Positions 41,686 through 51,833 of a stretch of 64,000 nucleotides of DNA are shown in pieces; positions within the stretch are counted from its first letter, which is position 1; each line of letters starts with the position of its first letter. The DNA comes from Gracilaria domingensis (Eukaryota > Rhodophyta > Florideophyceae > Gracilariales > Gracilariaceae), in NCBI GenBank assembly GCA_022539475.1, contig VCMS01000010.1:248001-312000 (forward strand), in the 5' to 3' direction. Both the position numbers and the translations under genes were made by a program. Below the pieces are notes generated by a model, which saw nothing but the letters and a program-made list of their open reading frames with translations, was not told the DNA's origin and searched no databases.

Positions 41686-43599
41686 TTAAGTTCTCTGCCG
41701 TCCACCTAGCCCTTTTCCATGACTTCTAACGATTGCTGTTTTCAATCCCCTGCCTCGGCCTCTGCCCCTGCCCCTTGCTCTGCTGCCACCTCTTCTTCTG
41801 CCTCTACTCCTGCCTCGATCTTGGACCGAACTTCCAACAATCGTCTTTTCAACTCTCCCTCCTCTTTTGGGCACCATATCAGCTCGCGTACTCTCCCTTT
41901 GTCGCACACCCTTCGCAGTGAATTCCTTCTGATTATTTCGTCCTCTAGCATTGATGAGTAGCCCTGAAGGTCTAAATCCTTCGCATGGAGCAGTTACAGT
42001 CGTGCCCATATTGTCTGCTGCTCTTTGGCATGCAGATGGTGTAGCATTGGAGAGACTCCGTACGTCTCGTCTTTCAAAAGCACCCGATTCATTGCTCGAT
42101 ACATGAATAGCCGTTCCCCTTTCGCGTATCTCACGAGACATAGTGGATTTGGGACCTCTAAGAGGTAAGCATATCTTAATGGAGCGACAAGTGATGATAT
42201 TAGTTGTTGGCAGTGGACATGTTCGAGTCGCGGCTGTGGTTTTTGCCTTTGTGGCATTCATCTCAGTCGGAGAGCGCGTAGGAAGAATATGATCTTCTTC
42301 TTCGTAACATGGTTCTTTGCTTTGCGGTTGTGTGTACGTTGTGTCTGATATACGTTTTCGAGCAGGAACATGATTGGAAGTGATGCATTCTTCGTTTCTA
42401 TTACTAGGTTCATTCCTTGTCGTCCTTTTCATTCGATATGGTTCGAGAGTTGCTGACGGAGTTCTTCCTTGCATTACTGCGTTATTGGTAGTGACATGGC
42501 TATTGCGAGCCATTCTGTTTTCTAGATCAGCAGATGGTGCCTTCTCACGTTGCACTCTATCTTGTGGCGCTGTGAGTGAGATTGGAGGTGACCTTGTTCT
42601 TCTTGTTGCTGCATTGTCATGAACAGGGAACGGTAAGTCTCTTGCGTGAAAACATTCGTTTCTTTCCTCACCTCTGCCTTGCGGCACGGACAAAGAAACT
42701 GAAGCTATATTTCTTTTTCTTCCCACGTCGTTTGCGATTACTGAGCTGCCTTGTTCCCGTCCATTGCGATTTCCAGGATATAGTGGACTTGAAGATTGTA
42801 TCCTCCTAACCGGAAATGAAGATTCCCCGGCTGCCCCGACATCATGCCGTTGAAGAGGAGCATCATTTCGATGGATTCTTTCTTCTTCCCCGCCGTCATA
42901 TGTTCTACGGGATTGGTCGACGTTTTCAGGTGGTGGAACATGTAGCCTAGATGCACCTAGTTCTCCACTCCCACAGATAGCTATGTCATGTGTGCCGGGG
43001 CTGGAGTGTGGAGTGGCGGATATCGAAGGCTCAGCGGCCACGCTTTGGACGGCATCACTAAAGCCGGTTTTCACTTTGGACGGACGCCTCTTCGACTTCA
43101 TTTTCTGCTCAGCTAACCACCAAATGCACCAAAGTTTGCTACTTTGACGGTACACGATGAAATTATTTGATCTAGAAGCCATCCGTATGACGGCTTCACA
43201 CTGAGCAAAGTGTGACGTCTTGGATGCAGTCGCCCAGAAAACCATGCCGTAGTTTTCCCCTAGCTTTTCAATCATGATTGATTCAAGTGCATCTTTTGCA
43301 TCTGTTTTGAGCTTCTTATCTGTCGCGCCAGTTGGAAACTGAATGTATTTTTCCCTTCCTTCTGGTATCGACACGTTTTGGAAATCGATGGTGGCTCTCA
43401 TTGGAGCTGAAACATTAGGCTCACGAACAAAATCTTTCCCTCTGATAGGACTCGGAATTGGCGTTAGCCTTGAGCCTGATTCTAGAGCATCGAAACGTTT
43501 GTTCACTTTCGCGAGATAGTCTTTCCACACTCGCACAAGCTCTTCTCTTGTCTCCAGAAGGAAGCGCTCGAGAGGAGTCTGCATGGAGCTCTTTGCCAT
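41686..43599 (-). CDS. Unknown protein with RG-rich C-terminus, divergent from the CACTA transposase
   Basis: ATG 43599 (the frame continues upstream without an ATG to 43746). 637 codons, uninterrupted. The N-terminal 190 residues look like a folded domain: a helical start (LERFLLETREELVRVWKDYLAKVNKRFDAL) and a segment with conserved-looking Trp and Cys (YGMVFWATASK, KLWCIWWLAEQK). A basic nuclear-localisation-like patch KSKRRPSK follows, then a long disordered Ser/Arg/Asn-rich middle, and a C-terminal RGG/RG tail (RGRSRGRRRGGSRARGRGRG). RG tails bind nucleic acids. It lies head-to-head with the transposase (ATG to ATG 433 bp), so it may be the second gene of the CACTA element, comparable in role to TnpA. 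A host gene is the alternative. Confidence 0.5.
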   Translation of the reverse strand: MAKSSMQTPLERFLLETREELVRVWKDYLAKVNKRFDALESGSRLTPIPSPIRGKDFVREPNVSAPMRATIDFQNVSIPEGREKYIQFPTGATDKKLKTDAKDALESIMIEKLGENYGMVFWATASKTSHFAQCEAVIRMASRSNNFIVYRQSSKLWCIWWLAEQKMKSKRRPSKVKTGFSDAVQSVAAEPSISATPHSSPGTHDIAICGSGELGASRLHVPPPENVDQSRRTYDGGEEERIHRNDAPLQRHDVGAAGESSFPVRRIQSSSPLYPGNRNGREQGSSVIANDVGRKRNIASVSLSVPQGRGEERNECFHARDLPFPVHDNAATRRTRSPPISLTAPQDRVQREKAPSADLENRMARNSHVTTNNAVMQGRTPSATLEPYRMKRTTRNEPSNRNEECITSNHVPARKRISDTTYTQPQSKEPCYEEEDHILPTRSPTEMNATKAKTTAATRTCPLPTTNIITCRSIKICLPLRGPKSTMSREIRERGTAIHVSSNESGAFERRDVRSLSNATPSACQRAADNMGTTVTAPCEGFRPSGLLINARGRNNQKEFTAKGVRQRESTRADMVPKRGGRVEKTIVGSSVQDRGRSRGRRRGGSRARGRGRGRGRGLKTAIVRSHGKGLGGRQRT

Positions 43600-44031
43600 T
43601 TCAAATGGATTGCAGACGCAGGTCTCAACACAGAGCAGAGTACGAGGCAAAGTCAAGTTTGGAAGATTCTGGATAGAAGAAGGAAGTGCCCTCGGGTGCA
43701 AGGAGCTCCATGGGTGTTCAAAAGCAGGAAACAAAGTCTGCGGCACAGTTAAGTGAAGCTGCAGAGAGCAACGTGAAGGACGAAACGAAACGAAGCAGGT
43801 TTCGCTTCACTTTTTTCTATTTTGATCAAGTCAATAGAATATAACATTGGACGGAGAAGTATTTACATGAGTCAAGCCAATCATTCTCTTATCAAAGTCC
43901 CAACATTAATCAATAATTGAGGTATTGACCGCCTTGTTTGCATGGCGCTCGACATGAACCCGAAGTAAGTCTGTCTACCTCAGTATGATTGCCCTTGTAA
44001 CCCCGGAGGAAAGGCCGTCGTCAGAACGACG
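43600..44031. promoter_or_regulatory. Divergent intergenic region between RG-rich ORF and transposase
   Basis: About 430 bp between two head-to-head starts. AT-rich in 43800-43930. No specific motif assigned, but it should hold any shared promoter. Confidence 0.3.
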
Positions 44032-46227
44032 ATGCTCAAACACAGAAGGGGTACAAACATGATACTTCTGCAGCAAGGTTTGCAAGAACCGCTACCGTGG
44101 GGACCCCGTGAAGAGAACAGTGTGTTCGTTCGAGCTCATTATCAGTCATATATAGAGCAGTCTCTTTCAAACCATGACTTGAACTATCATGACGCAGATG
44201 AGATAATGAATCGCGGAGAACAAAATGAAGGAGTGACCACTGCAGCGCATGATTGCGTGAATCCTGCGGATGTTTCAAATGAAATGCAACAGGTTGAGAT
44301 CAATTTCATTAGTGCAGAACCTGCTTGCATTCAAACAGAGAGGCAATAGGTGCACTGCTAAACGTATCCTCAAGGAACGATGTTGAGCATATCTCGGATT
44401 TTCCGGAGCCGTACAATCAAATAAGCTTAGGCTTTCCGCAGTTGGACACAAACGATCCCATGACTGGCGTCGACGTAGCGCAAAGTACTGATGTGGCACC
44501 AATTGACGAAAGTCACTCTGTCTTATCGCAGCACTCTGCTTGCAGTTTCATAGACTTGATTTACCACCCCGGAATGACATCAGAGTACGAAGCATCTTTG
44601 GATGGTTCAGATTTCGAAGAAGATCATCTGCAACAGTCGCAAATGGACATAGAGGCTTCCAAGACCTGCTTTACTACATGGATTCTGGAAAACAAGCGTT
44701 GGATACAGCTCTATTTCCATCATAACGTCACTCAGACGGTTATGGATGCAATCCTCTGCAATATCGAAGCTCCATACAAGTGCTGGAAGACAATGACCTT
44801 CCGGTTGTGTCGCGAGTCAAAGATTAGAGAAATCGTCAGACGATTTCCTATTTGCCCAGGTCATATGTGCTTCTAAAATGATACGATTTCGAATTGTTCT
44901 ATATGCGATAGGCCGAGACCAACTAGTGGCGATCCTTCAATGCCTCTGCTCCCTTGGATTTCGCTACGAGGAAGACTAGAAGCTATGTTTCGAAGCAAGG
45001 AAAAATGTGAGGCGTTGTACAGCTACTTTCTATTTTACACCAAGATGATGGGCATATAGCAGACTTCGTGCACACGAAGTCATTCCGACGTATTGCGGAT
45101 ATATATGGAGGTGTCGAGTTTTTGAAGAATGATATCTTTATCTCTGTATCGACAGATGGTTTTCAAGCGTTTCGTAAGCAAACCCATACCGTGTGGCCTA
45201 TAGCCGGAATCATATGCAACCTAAAACCATGCGAACGATTTCTCATGCGGAACGTGATACCGTTCACCTTCATTCCTGGTCCAACAGAACCAGATGATCT
45301 GCAATCTTTTCTTGGTTCTCTCGTCGAAGAACTAAAGGAACTAGAAAACAACGGGTTGGGTACCGAGTTTACCTTCTACGATGGCTCAAGAAAGAATGTG
45401 AGGGTTCATCTGATTTAGTTCACGGGAGATCTGCCTGCCATGAAAAAGGTTTCTGGTGTACGCGGTCATAATGGAAAACGACCGTGTCGCTCCTGTACCA
45501 TTGAAAGTGTTTCGTGTGTGCCTAGGAGACATTACTGCTCTCTAGTTATCTGAGAACACCTGACGGCATTAGGGAAATTTTTGATCCGGCCAATCTTCTC
45601 TTCCGAACTGAAGAGCAAAGTTTGGTCACAATCAGAGACTTGTCGCAACTCCATGGGCAGCAAAAGTTATCTCTGCAGAAAGAGACTGGAATCAGCGAGG
45701 GAAGTGTTCTTTTTAGACTTCAAAACATTGTGCCGTATTCGTCTTTTCCCATCGATATTATGCATCTTTTCTACAACATCGGAAAGGATGTCATTCGGGC
45801 GTGGATAAATGATGAGGAGCAGCCGTACCATCTTTCAAAAGCTTCAGTACGACATATTGATGAAGAACGTAGAAAGTTCGGGAATGGAATCGTCAGCCAG
45901 GTGCAAACTAGACCTCGAAAGCTTTCCGGCTTGAGGGAATGGAAGTCGGCAGAAGTAAAGGCATTCGTTCTGTCCTACAGTCTGATTGTCCTCGAAGGGC
46001 ACTTGCCTGACGTCTATATGTCTGGTTGGAGAGACTTTGTAGAGTTGGTCGACATGTGTTGGCGTTGTTCATTCTCACCGACTGATATTGGAAAACTGAA
46101 TATTGTGGCACAGAATTTCTACCGGCACTTGAGCTTCATTACTTTGGTGGGGAAGCTGAACGTATTAGTTTGTGCAAGTACACCATACATTTGGTACTGC
46201 ATATTGCTGAGGGTGTCCTTGAATGTG
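44032..46227 (+). pseudogene. CACTA (Tnp2-type) transposase, 5' part, interrupted
   Basis: Transposase_21 family, split by element E. In order: an N-terminal part (ATG 44032), a frameshift near 44340, FPICPGHMCF and a C-x2-C pair (near 44870-44920), LRGRLEAMFRSKEKCEALYSYF, ISVSTDGFQAFRKQTHTVWPI (first catalytic-type Asp region), FIPGPTEPDDLQSFL, a TAG at 45416-45418, FTGDLPAMKKVSGVRGHNGKRPCRSC, FPIDIMHLFYNIGKD, and KYTIHLVLHIAEGVLEC just before the insertion. There are several stops and shifts (44.34, 44.88, 45.42, 45.55, about 46.14 kb), so the gene was probably already decaying. Tnp2 proteins cut the CACTA ends. Confidence 0.85.
46223..46227. repeat. Target-site duplication of element E (left copy)
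   Basis: ATGTG, matched by ATGTG at 51829-51833. Confidence 0.9.
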
Positions 46228-46667
46228 TGTTGTGAAGTGTCACGACAGCAACGCGGCGGAACAGGTGTGCGGACGCGTACACCGACGCGTATCCCTCGGG
46301 CGGTGAGTGGAACGGAACAAGGAGCTCACCAGATCAAACAGCAGCTTCGAATGAGCCGCGACGGAAAGTGTAGGACCGAAATGAGGCTGACACAGTCGCG
46401 TGTAAAATTTGCATATGTGAATTTCCTTAATTCTTTGGAGGTCTACGTTCATTGCTGGATCCGCATTGAGCAGACCTCGAGCGGTCCTCTTCGGCAAAGA
46501 GGTCGCGGGCAAACACAATAAAAGCTCCCGGCCAAAGACCGGGGGTGACCTCGGGGAAGGCAGAAGCCAGTTATTCAGGGGTGTGCCCATCAGTTCGCTT
46601 TCTTTTCGCCCCTTTGTTTTCTCCCATCTTTTCTTTTCACCAACCTGTCTCCCGACACTCACCAACA
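46228..46667 (+). repeat. Element E 5' LTR (440 bp)
   Basis: Starts TGTTGTGAAGTG, ends CTCACCAACA. Contains AATAAAA at 46517-46523 followed by a GC hairpin (46527-46543), then a pyrimidine-rich tract. Confidence 0.95.
46517..46543 (+). promoter_or_regulatory. Element E LTR TATA-like/poly(A) signal with adjoining inverted repeat
   Basis: AATAAA (46517-46522), which could act as a TATA-like element in the 5' LTR or as a poly(A) signal in the 3' LTR, followed by CCCGG and CCGGG arms around a 7-nt loop. The copy in the 3' LTR is the same. Confidence 0.45.
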
Positions 46668-46755
46668 AAGCGCTTTGGCTCAAAGTGCAAGAGAACCGGG
46701 TGGCAGGAAGGCAACCGAGGACGATGCAGGCAACTGTGTCATCTAAGGCGCAATC

Positions 46756-49700
46756 ATGGCTTCAAACTACGGTGTTATTGCATTTATCAAACCTCCCCAG
46801 CTCAACAAAGTCACGCAACCGGCTCTTATCAGGTTCGAGACAGAGTACGCAGCATACAAGGAGAGATGCACCGATGTCAATCGCAATCGAGACGACGACA
46901 ACCAAATCACCGTGGCAAGCGTTAAAGACTGTATTGAAAGCAGTACTTTACACGCACTTTGCGTTATGGGAGAAATTCAGGACGCCGTTACTGTCGAAGA
47001 GCCCACTGTAGAGAAAGTCAACCTTTGGTTTGAGAGTGCACTGTCGCGATCGCCGCGAGATCTTTCGGAACGGATTAACGCCGCATTGGCGTCAACGTCT
47101 TACACGCCGTGCCAAGAAGACCCCGCTGGAGCTGTAACATCTTTCGTAATCGAGGTCATCAAGGCATTGGACCACAACAATGCTTCGTCAATATTGAATG
47201 ATGCCGAAAAGGCCAAATATCTCATGAACAAGATGGAGCAGAAATTCGAACCGCCATTGCTTCGCGAAAGAATCCGAATGAAGCGTTCTCTTTGGAGCTC
47301 AGTGGAAAAGAGCAATATCAAGTTCTTTAGGACACAAGTCGCTTCCCTTGCCACAGAGGTTTCTGACAACGAGGTAGCCCGCGCACGGTTGAACGTTTCC
47401 AAGAAACGGAACCGCCCGGATTTCGAGAAGAAAGACGACAAACCGAGAAAGCCGCGCCGATTCGACATGGACAAGGGGCGTTCGGCAACGCCCAAGACTG
47501 AGCAACGATCGGTACTCAAGAGAAGCAAGCTGCAGAAGGAATGGACCGAGCGCTGTTTGAACCCAAAATGCGGTGAGACGCATATGGTGAAGAACTGTCC
47601 AATTACTAGCCCCGAGTTACGAAGGCAACTTCTCGACGAGTATTTTCAGAAGAAGAAATCTGCAAAATCCGTCACAGCCAGCACCTCCGACCTTTCTGAT
47701 GCCAGCGAAGGCAGGTATCGCGTCCTCTTTGAAGACAGTATTTCGGCGGTTGCTTTGCGGGATTATGGCGCTGACTTCAGCGCTTTACCATACAGCGTGC
47801 TCGACGAGATTTTGAAGGAAGACTCAGCTCTCAAAGTTACCACTTTTGACGCACCAATCGGGCTCCGTGGCGCGTTCAAGAATGTGAGCATCGACTGCAC
47901 TGCATCAAAGTCAGTCAAACTGTGTGTCACTATTCAACTGCCTGGGCCAAAATTACCTCTCCGGATCCGCGGAATAGAATTTTACGTCGTGGACACAGAC
48001 ATGGACGAAGTTCTCCTCGGAAGACCGTTCCTTAAGTCAATTGGATTCAACTTGGAGGAGCATTTGGAAAACATCCGCGCCCATGTGCATGACAGGGACG
48101 TTGCAGAGCTCGACCAAAATCAGCTGAAACTTGCAACGGCAAAGTACAAGGGGCTGACGTATCAGGCAGCCGACGATGACCCTATCCCTCTTCCCGAGGC
48201 TTTGGCAGCCGGAATCGGGAAAGACTCAAAGGAGTCTATCGACGCTGCTTTTCAGAAGATTCTGTCCAACGCCACGAGAAACGGAATTTCGGAACACAGT
48301 AGGCATCGCTTGGAAAGTTTGTTGGAGAGGTACAGGGATATTTTTCGTATCAAACTTGGAGGCGACCCTCCAGCAAAAGTCCCGGGGCTTGTGATAACCC
48401 CTAATCAAAGTGCACGGCCTCTGAGATCTCCGCAACGTCGCTACGCTCCACAACAGAGAGAATTTATTATCCAGACGATCCGCGAGCTGGAGTCGGTGGG
48501 AGCAATCTACAAAAATCCTGGGGCCAGATGGGCAAGCCCAGCCCTGGCTGTACCAAAGCCCGGCTCTACGAAGCTAAGGTTCACTGTAGATCTCCGAGGA
48601 CCCAACTCCCAAACAATCCCAATCCAGCCGTCCATGCCTCACTTGGAATCAAAGTTTCAGGACGTAGCCGGCAGCACCTGTTTCGCGAACATAGATCTTG
48701 CCCACGGGTACTGGCAGGTACCCTTGGAGGAACGGTCCCAAGAGTTCATGTCTATTCAGACACCCATTGGCATCTACTCCTCTAGACGTCTGCTCCAGGG
48801 CGGTAGCGATTCTGGAACGCATTTCCAAGCCGTTTTGCAAGAAAAGTTCGAAGGCCGCGTGGACAAGATGATTCAGTGGCTTGACGATTTCTTATTCTAC
48901 GCACAGAATGAAACGGAATTGTTAGACAGTCTCGAAGCATATTTTTGCGTTTGCAACGAGGTCGGCATCAAGATCCAGGCAGAAAAGTCAAATTTGTTTG
49001 ATAAGGAAGTACAGTTCTGCGGAAGAATAATTTCGTCGGAAGGCATCCAGTATCACCCACGACATTTCTCTTCTCTCATGGAAATGAAGAAGCCTACAGC
49101 AGCGGATCAGCTTCAGCAGCTTCTGTGCGCTACGAATTGGATGCGGAACGCTATTCCAGCTTATGCAGAAACCGTGGCCCCTCTACACGCTCTGATGGAA
49201 GAAGCCTACTCCAAAGCTGGAAAACGTACGAAGCAAGCCGTGCGAAAGATTTCCATCACCAACTCGTGGGGCGCTGACCATGATGCTGCTTTCGACACCA
49301 TCAAACAGCAACTAGCTGCCTCTGTGAAACGTGCGCACCCGAAACCCGACCACAGGCTCTGTCTGTTCACAGACGCGTCAGATACGCACTGGTCCGCAAT
49401 TCTGACACAGATGCCAATGTCGCAACGACGCAAAGACGTTGACAAACAGGACCACACGCCACTTTGTTTCTTGTCGGGATCCTTTACAGGATCTACTGCG
49501 AATTGGAGCGTGCCGGAGAAGGAGGGATTCGCAATAGTCGAAGCAATGTGCCGGCTCGACTATCTCATCACCGGCCGAGAGTTGTCCTTTTTTACGGACC
49601 ACGCCAACATCGTATATTTATACGACCCCTACGGGAAGAATTCCGGGATTGCACGCCACACAGCGAACAAACTGATGCGCTGGGCTCTAAAGCTCAGCGC

Positions 49701-51348
49701 CTTTCGATATGTTATCGAACACCTTCCAGGCGAGCAGAACGTTTGGGCAGACATGATGACAAGATGGGCCGTACAGGCCAAAGCAACCATCAGCTCTAGC
49801 ACTATCGGCCGCCTCAAATCTCTACTTTTGGCCCCGATTAGTCCCGGCACCGACTGTAGACTGGACTGGCCTTTGCTTCCGGATATTATCTCGTCCCAAG
49901 AAACCGCAAAGTCGAAACCCCCGAAGCGGTTTAAGAAGACAGGAGAAGGTTGGAAGGACGAGAAAGGAATCCATTGGATTTGTAGCGAGGATCAGAAGAT
50001 GAAGCTCAGGATACTCATCGCAGCACACACCGGAATGGGAGGACATCGTAGTTGGAAAGTGACTCAAGCTACGCTACAGAGCCGTTTCTATTGGGAGCAT
50101 ATGCAGAAAGAAGTCGAAGCCTTTGTCCGTTCTTGCTTACACTGTCTCTGTACAGAAGCTGGTACGGTCATCCGCAGACCACTTGGACACGCTCTACACG
50201 CTGACCTACCGAACAAGATGCTGCATTTCGATTTCTGTTATATGTCGAAAGGCGAAGACGGATACTGCTACGCACTAGTTCTGAAGGATGACCACAGTGG
50301 TTATCTCTGGCTTACTCCAGCAAGGGAGGCTACGGCAGAAGTAGTATGTGAGGTACTTATCCGCTCGTTCTCAGCGTTTGGTGTCGTGGAGCACTGGGTC
50401 TCCGATCGCGGTTCTCACTTCAAGAACGAATTGGTCGGTCTTTTGCGGGAAACTTTGAAGTCTTCGCACCACTTTACTCTCGCCTACTGTCCATGGTCTA
50501 ATGGAACCGTCGAGGTCGTTTGTCGTGAACTTCTGAGAGCTACAAGGGCACTTTTGTCTGAATTTCAACTTCCTCAGGTATGCTGGCCTGCTGTGCTTCC
50601 AATCGTTCAGTCGACCCTAAACAATTCCATCTTGGAAAGGTTGGGTAACAGGTGCCCACTCACTGCTTTCACCGGCTTGCCGCAAGATTCTCCTTTGACA
50701 GCAATCAAGAGAAAGGTTGGAGACGTGGCCCAAGTCCGAAGCGTCGAAGAAGTGAGAGCGAAGCAGAGAATGAACATTGGCAGGCTGCAAGGGGCTCTCG
50801 ACAGCATGCACAAGGATGTTGCAATACGCAGTCGCCGAAAACGGGAGATTGCTGTCAAGGCACACAATCGTAAGACTGGGGTGAGACCAGTCAACTTCAC
50901 TGAGGGTGATTTCGTTCTTCGAGGATTGTTGAAACGTGAGAAAAGCAGAAAGCCTTCTCTTTTGTGGATTGGACCTTTTCGTGTCGTTTCATCCAAATCG
51001 GAGTACATCTTCACGGTTGAAGATCTGCTAACTGGAAAGAAGCAGGATGTTCACGGTCGGCGTTTGAAATTTTTTCGCAATAAGGACTACGAGGTGACCG
51101 AATCGCTGAAAGAACATCTTGTCTACCAGGAGGGTGAAATGCTTGTCATCGATCGTTTCGAAGATGTAAGAAGAAAAGACGGTGAAGTGCAGTTTTTAGT
51201 TAAGTGGAAAGGCTTTTCAGACAAAGAGCGGGATTGGGTCGCTATAGAGTCATTGAAAGTGGATGTCCCGGTTCTGACACAGGAATATATCGACGATGTA
51301 TCTGCAAATGGCACGAGTCGCCAGCGTGCCGTCGTGAATTCAATTTAA
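46756..51348 (+). CDS. pol: Element E Gag-Pol-chromodomain polyprotein (1,530 aa)
   Basis: ATG 46756, single frame. By residue: capsid-like Gag 1-260; zinc knuckle 267-281 with unusual spacing C-x4-C-x3-H-x4-C; protease about 320-450, active site D-Y-G-A-D at 336-340 in place of D-T/S-G-A; reverse transcriptase about 590-770 with catalytic W-L-D-D at 708-711 (Tyr replaced by Trp) and a FANIDLAHGYWQVPL block; RNase H from FTDASD (D872); integrase zinc domain H1091, H1097, C1127, C1130; integrase core D1159, D1217, E1253; chromodomain about 1458-1515 (FLVKWKGFSDKERDW). With Gag and Pol in one frame there is no frameshift site. Intact. Confidence 0.95.
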   Translation: MASNYGVIAFIKPPQLNKVTQPALIRFETEYAAYKERCTDVNRNRDDDNQITVASVKDCIESSTLHALCVMGEIQDAVTVEEPTVEKVNLWFESALSRSPRDLSERINAALASTSYTPCQEDPAGAVTSFVIEVIKALDHNNASSILNDAEKAKYLMNKMEQKFEPPLLRERIRMKRSLWSSVEKSNIKFFRTQVASLATEVSDNEVARARLNVSKKRNRPDFEKKDDKPRKPRRFDMDKGRSATPKTEQRSVLKRSKLQKEWTERCLNPKCGETHMVKNCPITSPELRRQLLDEYFQKKKSAKSVTASTSDLSDASEGRYRVLFEDSISAVALRDYGADFSALPYSVLDEILKEDSALKVTTFDAPIGLRGAFKNVSIDCTASKSVKLCVTIQLPGPKLPLRIRGIEFYVVDTDMDEVLLGRPFLKSIGFNLEEHLENIRAHVHDRDVAELDQNQLKLATAKYKGLTYQAADDDPIPLPEALAAGIGKDSKESIDAAFQKILSNATRNGISEHSRHRLESLLERYRDIFRIKLGGDPPAKVPGLVITPNQSARPLRSPQRRYAPQQREFIIQTIRELESVGAIYKNPGARWASPALAVPKPGSTKLRFTVDLRGPNSQTIPIQPSMPHLESKFQDVAGSTCFANIDLAHGYWQVPLEERSQEFMSIQTPIGIYSSRRLLQGGSDSGTHFQAVLQEKFEGRVDKMIQWLDDFLFYAQNETELLDSLEAYFCVCNEVGIKIQAEKSNLFDKEVQFCGRIISSEGIQYHPRHFSSLMEMKKPTAADQLQQLLCATNWMRNAIPAYAETVAPLHALMEEAYSKAGKRTKQAVRKISITNSWGADHDAAFDTIKQQLAASVKRAHPKPDHRLCLFTDASDTHWSAILTQMPMSQRRKDVDKQDHTPLCFLSGSFTGSTANWSVPEKEGFAIVEAMCRLDYLITGRELSFFTDHANIVYLYDPYGKNSGIARHTANKLMRWALKLSAFRYVIEHLPGEQNVWADMMTRWAVQAKATISSSTIGRLKSLLLAPISPGTDCRLDWPLLPDIISSQETAKSKPPKRFKKTGEGWKDEKGIHWICSEDQKMKLRILIAAHTGMGGHRSWKVTQATLQSRFYWEHMQKEVEAFVRSCLHCLCTEAGTVIRRPLGHALHADLPNKMLHFDFCYMSKGEDGYCYALVLKDDHSGYLWLTPAREATAEVVCEVLIRSFSAFGVVEHWVSDRGSHFKNELVGLLRETLKSSHHFTLAYCPWSNGTVEVVCRELLRATRALLSEFQLPQVCWPAVLPIVQSTLNNSILERLGNRCPLTAFTGLPQDSPLTAIKRKVGDVAQVRSVEEVRAKQRMNIGRLQGALDSMHKDVAIRSRRKREIAVKAHNRKTGVRPVNFTEGDFVLRGLLKREKSRKPSLLWIGPFRVVSSKSEYIFTVEDLLTGKKQDVHGRRLKFFRNKDYEVTESLKEHLVYQEGEMLVIDRFEDVRRKDGEVQFLVKWKGFSDKERDWVAIESLKVDVPVLTQEYIDDVSANGTSRQRAVVNSI

Positions 51349-51389
51349 CTGAGCTACCACAAGCTTACGCGGAGCAGCTCATGGGGCGC

Positions 51390-51828
51390 TGTTGTGAAGT
51401 GTCACGACAGCAACGCGGCGGAACAGGTGTGCGGACGCGTACACCGACGCGTATCCCTCGGGCGGTGAGTGGAACGGAACAAGGAGCTCACCAGATCAAA
51501 CAGCAGCTTCGAATGAGCCGCGACGGAAAGTGTAGGACCGAAATGAGGCTGACACAGTCGCGTGTAAAATTTGCATATGTAATTTCCTTAATTCTTTGGA
51601 GGTCTACGTTCATTGCTGGATCCGCATTGAGCAGACCTCGAGCGGTCCTCTTCGGCAAAGAGGTCGCGGGCAAACACAATAAAAGCTCCCGGCCAAAGAC
51701 CGGGGGTGACCTCGGGGAAGGCAGAAGCCAGTTATTCAGGGGTGTGCCCATCAGTTCGCTTTCTTTTCGCCCCTTTGTTTTCTCCCATCTTTTCTTTTCA
51801 CCAACCTGTCTCCCGACACTCACCAACA
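51390..51828 (+). repeat. Element E 3' LTR (439 bp)
   Basis: Identical to 46228-46667 except for one missing G near 51580. It begins 41 bp after the gag-pol stop. Confidence 0.95.
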
Positions 51829-51833
51829 ATGTG
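51829..51833. repeat. Target-site duplication of element E (right copy)
   Basis: ATGTG, matching 46223-46227. Confidence 0.9.

Larger units (their letters stand above)
46228..51828 (+). mobile_element. Element E: young complete Ty3/gypsy retrotransposon with chromodomain
   Basis: A 5,601-bp plus-strand element with LTRs of 440 and 439 bp that differ by a single indel as far as I can see, a 5-bp TSD, and one continuous 1,530-codon gag-pol ORF. It is inserted in the CACTA transposase gene. Near-identical LTRs and an intact ORF point to a very recent, possibly active copy. The polypurine tract and primer-binding site are not obvious at the expected places. Confidence 0.95.
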
